Below, piece by piece: positions 57,952 to 64,000 of a stretch of DNA of 64,000 nt. Source of the stretch: Panulirus ornatus (Eukaryota > Arthropoda > Malacostraca > Decapoda > Palinuridae); contig NC_092251.1 in the NCBI RefSeq assembly GCF_036320965.1, forward strand, positions 2,950,001 to 3,014,000, written 5' to 3'. The position numbers were made by a program, and so were the translations under genes. Each line of letters opens with the position of its first letter. The first letter of the stretch is position 1. Below the pieces are notes generated by a model. The model was not told where the DNA came from and searched no databases. It saw only the letters and a program-made list of their open reading frames with translations.

Positions 57952-58009
57952 GGAGGGCGATTATAGTTTAGCTACGCAAGGGTCATAGATTCTAACCTGG
58001 CCATTGGAG

Positions 58010-58012
<3 letters not shown>

Positions 58013-58067
<55 letters not shown>
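58013..58067. repeat. (TA)n microsatellite inside repeat copy A
   Basis: About 27 TA units located just beyond the tRNA-like segment; absent from the corresponding point of copy B. Confidence 0.95.
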
Positions 58068-58071
<4 letters not shown>

Positions 58072-58443
58072 GGAATTCTACCTTTTTCTACTGTCTTCAG
58101 CTATAAACCAACACGCATAATATACTGATGGATGTTTCAGCAAGCTTACGTATTTTCAGTCTCCCGAATTTATTAAGCCTGGATCACTTACCACAGTTTT
58201 ATCCACAACTTTTCACAAAGCGAGTGGCAATAGTCCACAATAACCACATATTTCTGCGGAAACATACAGAGTGGTGGTCCTTCTTTTGCTAATATTCACT
58301 GTCTCAGGATCTCTCATACACTGGCTAAAACATTCGGGGAGCATATTCCTACCTGAGAAGAGGGAGGATCTAATATATCAGCCACCTTAGTGGGGAAAAA
58401 AAAAAATGGTGAGGATGAGAGGAAGTTATGAGATCCGGGAAGT

Positions 58444-59463
58444 TATGATGTAGAAGGGTAGTGACAGCTATGGTGGTGAACGTATATCTAAATCATTATA
58501 TTAACGTTTCGTAAGGGAAACCTTTTATCACCAGAGTTGACACTGAATCATTCTATTCGTGTTCTGTGTAGCGCTGTGATGATGAAATACGTTCCTGTTG
58601 AAATGTTGGCCTTGTAAACAAGACGTGGATCACTGTACTGGTATTCTGTTTCGTTTTACGCCAGGGATTTTGCACAAAAAACGTTTTGCAAATCCAGATC
58701 TAGTTTGTTGTTAGACCTGACCGACTACCAAGATAAACTGCGCTTCCATAAATAAATTCTTGCTGACACGGACACTTTTTCTTCAAAAACCTTTAGAAAT
58801 CTATCTACCAGATCTTCTCTTTCGAGTTGATAAGTCAGACTTTGCAATGATTGCGTTGACGTTATTTCCAATTATCCAGGTAATAATCACAAATTCAGCT
58901 AGATATGTTAGTAGGTATTTTCAAGTTCACTACATTCCAGCTTAAGTACGTCATGCTTTATTTTGTTTCATTTGACGTGTTTTTAGGACAACACTGCATA
59001 CGATTTTAATATCAAATATATGACAACAAATTTATGCATTATGAGTTCTATATTTAATATAGTTCACTTAAGATCATTAGTTCTATATTTAATACAGTTC
59101 ACTTAAGATCATTAGTTCTGTATTTAATACAGTTCATTTAAGATCATGGTAAATTTATATATATACGAATAAAGTGCATATGAGTGTGCACATTTAGACC
59201 TAAGAACACACAGACTTCCAAGAGTTAGGGTCGACCGCGGGTGCAGGCGGGTGTGTTTAGGGTTAGGCTATGGGCCGGGCGATGACAGATTGGCTGATGC
59301 ACCCCAGCCTACCACACACGGTTCACTGTCTCAGGATCTCTTCTGCACTTGGCTGAAACCTTCGGGGAGCATATTCCTACCTGGGGAGATGGAGGATCTA
59401 GTATCAACCACCTTAGTGGAAAAAAAAAGTGAGGATGAGAGGAAGTTATGAGATCCGGGAAGT
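58444..59463. repeat. Dispersed/tandem repeat, copy B
   Basis: It aligns to copy A with an offset of about 1252 bases at its start and about 1027 at its end, so it has lost roughly 225 net bases, mostly the (TA)n and its flank. The right end repeats GAGGATGAGAGGAAGTTATG then AGATCCGGGAAGTT, exactly as copy A ends at about 58443. An internal 35-bp segment is triplicated at 59041-59145. Confidence 0.85.
59041..59145. repeat. Local 35-bp triplication in copy B
   Basis: Three near-perfect copies of TAGTTCTATATTTAATACAG then TTCACTTAAGATCAT; copy A has just one at about 57778. Confidence 0.92.
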
Positions 59464-60131
59464 TCTTGCGTCCTGTCTGGTGCACTTTGGTCGCCTCCTC
59501 TCTGATATTGTTGTCTTGGCCACGCTGGGTTGCACGTTTTTACACGGGACTCACACATGATGATGACAGCTGTAGTGTGTCTCGCTGCACGTGTGGAAGG
59601 AAGGATGCCATATGATACACAGCGCTGCATCTGGAAACATCTTCTGAGGTGCGGGTCTTAAAGCATCCCCTACCCACTGATGAACGTATCGTGTGCATGT
59701 TTGCCATACCATTCGTAAGAAGGAGAAAAACTCACTTGCTGGGGTTGACGTAGAGTGGGAGAGAGAGAGAGCCTCGTCCACACAAACACCCACACACACA
59801 CACATAGAGGAATACGAAATAGCGCGTAGCCTTACCTCTTATGGCCATACCGAGCAGCCAGCTAGAGCAAGATTACCACTAACGTCTGCAAGACACCTTC
59901 GAGGAGGTTTGTGGGAGGCAGTCCACCACGGAGGCACCTGCAGCCTCTCCCCAAAACCAACAATAACAGCAACAGCAAAGGCCACAGCAGAGGCAAAGGA
60001 GCAGTAACAGCGCCCGTAAAGACGCCACCCGTGTCACTAATTACACGTTCTCTGACACAAATATGACATGTAGTGCGTTGGGCTAAGGTGGTGCGCTGAG
60101 GAGCAAGGAAGAGGCGATGTGCTGATGTAGC

Positions 60132-60133
<2 letters not shown>
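59464..60133. other. GC-richer unique sequence
   Basis: No gene called. AACAGCAACAGCAAAGG-type trinucleotide repeats near 59965 give Leu-rich or Cys-rich minus-strand frames. ACCTCTTATGG at about 59833 contains a possible minus-strand splice donor, but no ATG-initiated frame leads to it. Confidence 0.45.

Positions 60134-60209
<76 letters not shown>
60134..60209. repeat. (TA)n microsatellite
   Basis: About 38 TA units. Confidence 0.97.
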
Positions 60210-60212
<3 letters not shown>

Positions 60213-60606
60213 TGCTTCGTATATCGTTCATGATGCAGTAACATGAACATAACAGGTCATATACTTTCACATATACTTACAAAAGCCGAGTCTTCAAGAC
60301 TTGAAATTTACATAAAATTGAAACAAACTTTCAGTAACTACACATCCAGCATAGACACCACCCACCAGTCACAGTACTAAACCTTTCATTCATAAGCAGC
60401 CTAACCCTCCCCATGCAACAACTTCACTGTTCACAACACCTTACTCCCCATTCACAGCTTTAACTGATTCCACTGACATAACCTCACCATCTTTATCACC
60501 ACCATAACATTCATAACTTCAGCATAACCCACACGTGCCCAACCTACCACAAACAAGCACACACAAACTCCCATCCATTGCAACACACTGACATCTAAAG
60601 TACGGC

Positions 60607-60668
60607 CGTATTGGACCCAAAAATTGACCCCAGATCTTCCTGCTCATGCAGACCCTACCTACCACACT
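60607..60668 (-). mobile_element. Possible decayed tRNA-derived SINE head
   Basis: On the minus strand GTGTGGTAGGTAGGG resembles an A box. About 35 bases on, TGGGGTCAATTTT resembles a B box. The intervening CTGCATGAGCAGGAAGAT can form an arm-like hairpin (CTGC...GCAG). Confidence 0.33.
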
Positions 60669-60863
60669 CAGCGAACAAGATTAATGTAATCTTACAGTGA
60701 AATAACGCGCTCTTGGGTACGTCACAAGAGAACACTAACAGCAAAGGAGAAGGATTAGTATTTGAATGTTGTATGCTTCACAAAGGTCGTCTCCTCCTGC
60801 AATGAAAACGACCCATCACAGGTGGGTTGCAACACAGCTATAAAGTGAGAGGTGGTGTCTGGG

Positions 60864-60865
<2 letters not shown>

Positions 60866-60940
<75 letters not shown>
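60866..60940. repeat. (GA)n microsatellite
   Basis: About 37 GA units. Confidence 0.97.
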
Positions 60941-60943
<3 letters not shown>

Positions 60944-61749
60944 CCATGCGTGTGTGTATGTCATTCATTTTCATGATAAAAACAATCAGAATTCTTGTCA
61001 GTACTTACAAATTTTATAACTGTGTGAATTATGTTTCGAGCATAGTGATTTGAAGAGATTTTTATTAATTAAGCCAATTTGTCGAGCGATAGCAAATGTG
61101 ATGTGGCTTTCATTCTAAAATTTTACGTACCTTTTTTTTCCTTTCAAAATGTGTAAATATTTGGCTATCATACTCACCTTTATAGTGAGGAGGTTGACAC
61201 TGGAGTCTCCACCTCGCCCATTAGAGATATGCCCCGAAAATTTTAGCCAGTGCGTGTGAAATCCTGAGAGAGTAAATATTAGCAAAAAAGATCCCCAACC
61301 TTCTATGTTTCCTCAGAAATCTATTGTAGACTATTGCCACTTGCTTTTGGAATTTTTGATGAAACGGTGGAAAGCGATCCAGACGTAATGAATTCAGAAG
61401 ACTTGAAAATACGTTGAGAATTTAAGCATACTAGGCTTGTTGCCGTTACTCTCAAGAACCCGTGCAATCCCGGATCTGGGAAACATTTATACACACACAC
61501 ACTCTTGATTTCGAAACAAGAGGTGACCCTTGCTTGCGGAATATAGATGATTGCGACTGCAAACCCCAGAGTAAAGTAGGCTAAGCTACCGGCTATTCAA
61601 GTAACTCCCTACGCCACAACTGATCCGTTGTAATGGGAACATTTTATGTTCAGTACATTTTGCTAGTTACTTGAAATTAGCTACGAAATTAAATATTACT
61701 TGCGACATATAATCTCTCTTATTTCCTTTTTTTTCCAACGGAAAAGTCA
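60941..61749. other. AT-rich unique sequence, no gene seen
   Basis: A small CA run at 61492-61502. Nothing else recognised. Confidence 0.5.
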
Positions 61750-61751
61750 TG

Positions 61752-62030
61752 AGGTAGAATGAACAGAATACCAGTACAGTGATTCACATCTTGTTTACAA
61801 GGCCAACATTTCTATACGGAACGTATATCATCAACACAGCGATACACAGAACACGAATAGAATGATACACTTTATATTCTGGTGATAAAAGGTTTCGTTC
61901 ACGGTACGTCAATACAGTAAATCAAATATATGTACATCACCATAGCGGTCAATTTCCCTCGACACCATAAAAATCGTTTAAAACCCTTTAAAGGTCCCAC
62001 GCTTTTGCTTTTCTTTAACCTAGCTCAAAT
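61752..62030 (-). repeat. Inverted third copy (C) of the 57-59 kb repeat
   Basis: Its reverse complement matches the left part of copy A: a GGTTAAAG-like lead-in, CGATTTTTATGGTGTCGAGG, then AAACCTTTTATCACCAGA, TCATTCTATTCGTGTTCTGT and TCACTGTACTGGTATTCTGT. Identity is clearly lower than between A and B. Only about 280 bases of the unit are present. Confidence 0.82.
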
Positions 62031-64000
62031 GTGCCCGTAATGTTAGTTCATCTATATAGCCTAGAGGCTTCTTTGCGCGTATCTTTTTTTCTTTCTAATT
62101 ATTTTGAGCTCTCATGTATTGGGACTGATGAATATTCCCTTCGGTAAACCTGACGAAGGTCTATGCATATCTAAACAGCTGTTATTCAGTTGACCTCGGA
62201 ACGAAATATCACAAAGGAAGGTATATTACGGAAAAACACCACGTTAACTTCGTGTAACAACGAAAAGTAAGATCTGGTATTCAAAATAAAAAGAAATTAA
62301 GAAATAGTGGAAATCAACTAGATCCACTTTGCCTGTGTTCATCTGCAGTATCTACTTTTTTTTTTCATTTTAAGGATGTGAAGTTTTATGGTCTACAAGA
62401 GTAATTCATATGGGACTGTTATGTAAACCGTGATAGATAACAGACATTTTGAATTCCATTGGTTTCCAGTAGATGCCTCCTGGAACATAAGACCTGTAAT
62501 CCATTTGATTCATAAGGTAAAAAAAAAGAAAAAAAAAACATTAAGAAATACATATACTAGCTTTAGCAATTTGTAACAGAAAAGAATGTAACTAAAAGTG
62601 GAATATATCACATGTTTTCATGTAATCTTGAAATCAGTGGGGGGAATGAGTGAAACATGTATTCATAATGAAGTTAACTGCGGCATATATTGTTGCTCGT
62701 TGAATTTTAATCGATTAAATAATATTCCGTATCCCTTTAAATACATCAAGAATATGTGCATGATTACTCATTATGTACCAGGGTAAGGCATGTGTTATAG
62801 GCAAATCTTTGTAAGAAAACTATCTTAAGTTTACTGTCTTTATCTTTCTATTGTACACAACTTATCTAAGCTTTACATTCGACTGGTCGTAAACTTCGCT
62901 CAAAAAGCGGAGAGAAGAATATGGTAGGAAATAGGAATTTGTGATTTAACACAAAGGAAAAACTGGAACAAAATATAATATACATGAACACCGTTAATTA
63001 ACCTGAAATATTCATTAAAGTAATATTACCTTCAAATGACGTGAAATTAGCACAAAATTCGAGATCCTAAAAGTCTACTCTTAGGAAAATTCCTCAATAC
63101 TATGGTTATCCTGATACAAATAACTGTTTTCGATCGTAGGTATTTAAACATTTTCTATGATCTTAGTCTTAATTACGTCATATGCGACAGACATCACGCA
63201 TGCGTGATATTTCAAGGACACACAAATTACAATGCGGAAGTACCTCAGTTACGCGGTCTTCGTATACATTCTTTGTTTACTCCCTGATTTCGGGTGTCCT
63301 CGCGCCGCGTGGGGGTGAGCGTCAGATGCCCTGATGATTTGCAAGCGGAAACATGCTTGCGCTTTAACTCGCCTTAGTTTTTTTATTGTAAGTGTATATC
63401 ACAGCCGACTGTTATGAAATGCCCTCAAGAAACTCTTGGAGACGTCGAGACGTTGAAGATTCTCTTATATCTGCGTAAGAGGAGATAGTTGAAGATAATA
63501 ATGCAATTGGCCAACCGGCTCGTCACCACCTCCGCCACTACGCCATGTCAACACCCTGCCCCTAGGGAAAGCCTGTCGTTTCGTCAGCCACAGTAAGTGC
63601 AGGTTTTGGTGTTCTTCTTACTTTCCTTGCATCACTTTACTTGCGAACTAATCGAATTATATATTAGAGGGAAGTTGCTGCAGTTTATCGTGTTAAATAC
63701 GGACTAGTTATGTTGGTAGGTAGATCATAAGGATAAATGTGACCGTTTCAAACGAGATGCCTTACCCTTGTTTACTTTGTTGCACAAATGCATCGTTTAC
63801 GGTAAATATAACTTTGAATTTACGGTACATTTCTTTGCTACTGATATTTGATGGATACGGGTATGTGAAGAGACATTTTATTATTAAATTGGCCCCAGTT
63901 TTCATTGTTAACATTGTTTTATTTATTTGCTGAAGTATATGAAGAATAAAAGATTGTTTTTAACGGAACAGCGGGTGTAGAGCGTATCACAACGCAGTGA
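62031..64000. other. AT-rich unique sequence, no gene seen
   Basis: No recognised exon or RNA. A GC-richer patch at 63295-63360 and CCACAGTAAGTG at about 63589 (a donor-like word) might mark a non-coding exon, but the nearby ATG is closed after six codons. Confidence 0.45.

Larger units (their letters stand above)
57110..58443. repeat. Dispersed/tandem repeat, copy A
   Basis: Copy A of an about 1.25-kb unit. Shared landmarks with copy B are CGTAAGGGAAACCTTTTATC, TGTGTAGCGCTGTGATGATG, GACGTGGATCACTGTACTGG and GGGGAGCATATTCCTACCTG. It includes a (TA)n at 58013-58067 that copy B lacks. No complete open frame spans it. On the minus strand it carries a tRNA-like promoter region at 57897-57950. 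Confidence 0.85.

Noticed and set aside
59841..60020. Possible minus-strand exon with Leu- or Cys-rich leader and a GTAAGG donor
   Set aside because: No ATG in the suitable frames; the leader is a product of TGC/TTG trinucleotide repeats.
63540..63605. Possible non-coding first exon ending at a GTAAGTG donor
   Set aside because: Only a donor-like word; the nearby ATG frame closes after six codons and no promoter or acceptor evidence is present.

Overview
This window looks like intergenic, repeat-rich nuclear DNA of an arthropod, most likely a decapod crustacean. The reasons are extreme microsatellite density (about forty (TA)n, (CT/GA)n and (GT/CA)n arrays, many of 60-270 bp), AT-rich unique sequence without long open frames, and LINE and SINE copies of a type I associate with decapods. 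That last point is memory, not a search; a lobster-like decapod is my guess and the family is undetermined. There are no prokaryotic features: no operons, rRNA genes or CRISPR arrays. Almost every open frame above 60 codons is a read-through of a simple repeat (poly Tyr-Ile from TA, Ser-Leu or Arg-Glu from CT/GA, Cys-Val from GT) or lies in compositionally skewed DNA. Layout: 0-8 kb holds mostly unique AT-rich sequence with microsatellites. 8.4-10.1 kb holds a 21-bp repeat array in both orientations, a SINE boxed between two (TA)n arrays, and another 21-bp array. 14.5-16.5 kb holds a minus-strand SINE copy, a 266-bp (TA)n array and LINE copy 1. 17-26 kb holds microsatellites, two G-rich minisatellites and strand-asymmetric purine/pyrimidine tracts. 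28-45 kb holds many decayed minisatellites and a dense microsatellite cluster at 40.0-41.3 kb. 46.4-47.9 kb holds LINE copy 2, about 98% identical in protein to copy 1. 48.9-50.5 kb holds the only hint of a host gene, a signal-peptide-like exon with a splice donor and a possible second exon. 51.75-51.99 kb holds a decayed minus-strand LINE fragment. 54.0-54.8 kb holds a 32-bp minisatellite. 57.1-59.5 kb is a tandem duplication of a repeat family with a tRNA-like promoter region, and a third, inverted copy lies at 61.75-62.03 kb. The functional content is therefore mobile DNA. The two LINE copies keep an uninterrupted reverse transcriptase C-terminal half ending at the same stop codon. The two SINE copies end in a 3' box nearly identical to the LINE 3' box (core CGCTACCTCGC followed by AACGCGGGA). 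That is the classic sign of a SINE that uses a partner LINE's machinery. Members of both families adjoin (TA)n arrays, and three of the four have TA-rich sequence on both sides, so this pair may target, carry or seed TA microsatellites. This is the most interesting system in the window. Second in interest is a dispersed 21-bp repeat (about GGTCGTACCGTCGTG plus spacer) at several separate loci. All coordinates were read by eye and repeat borders may be off by a few bases.
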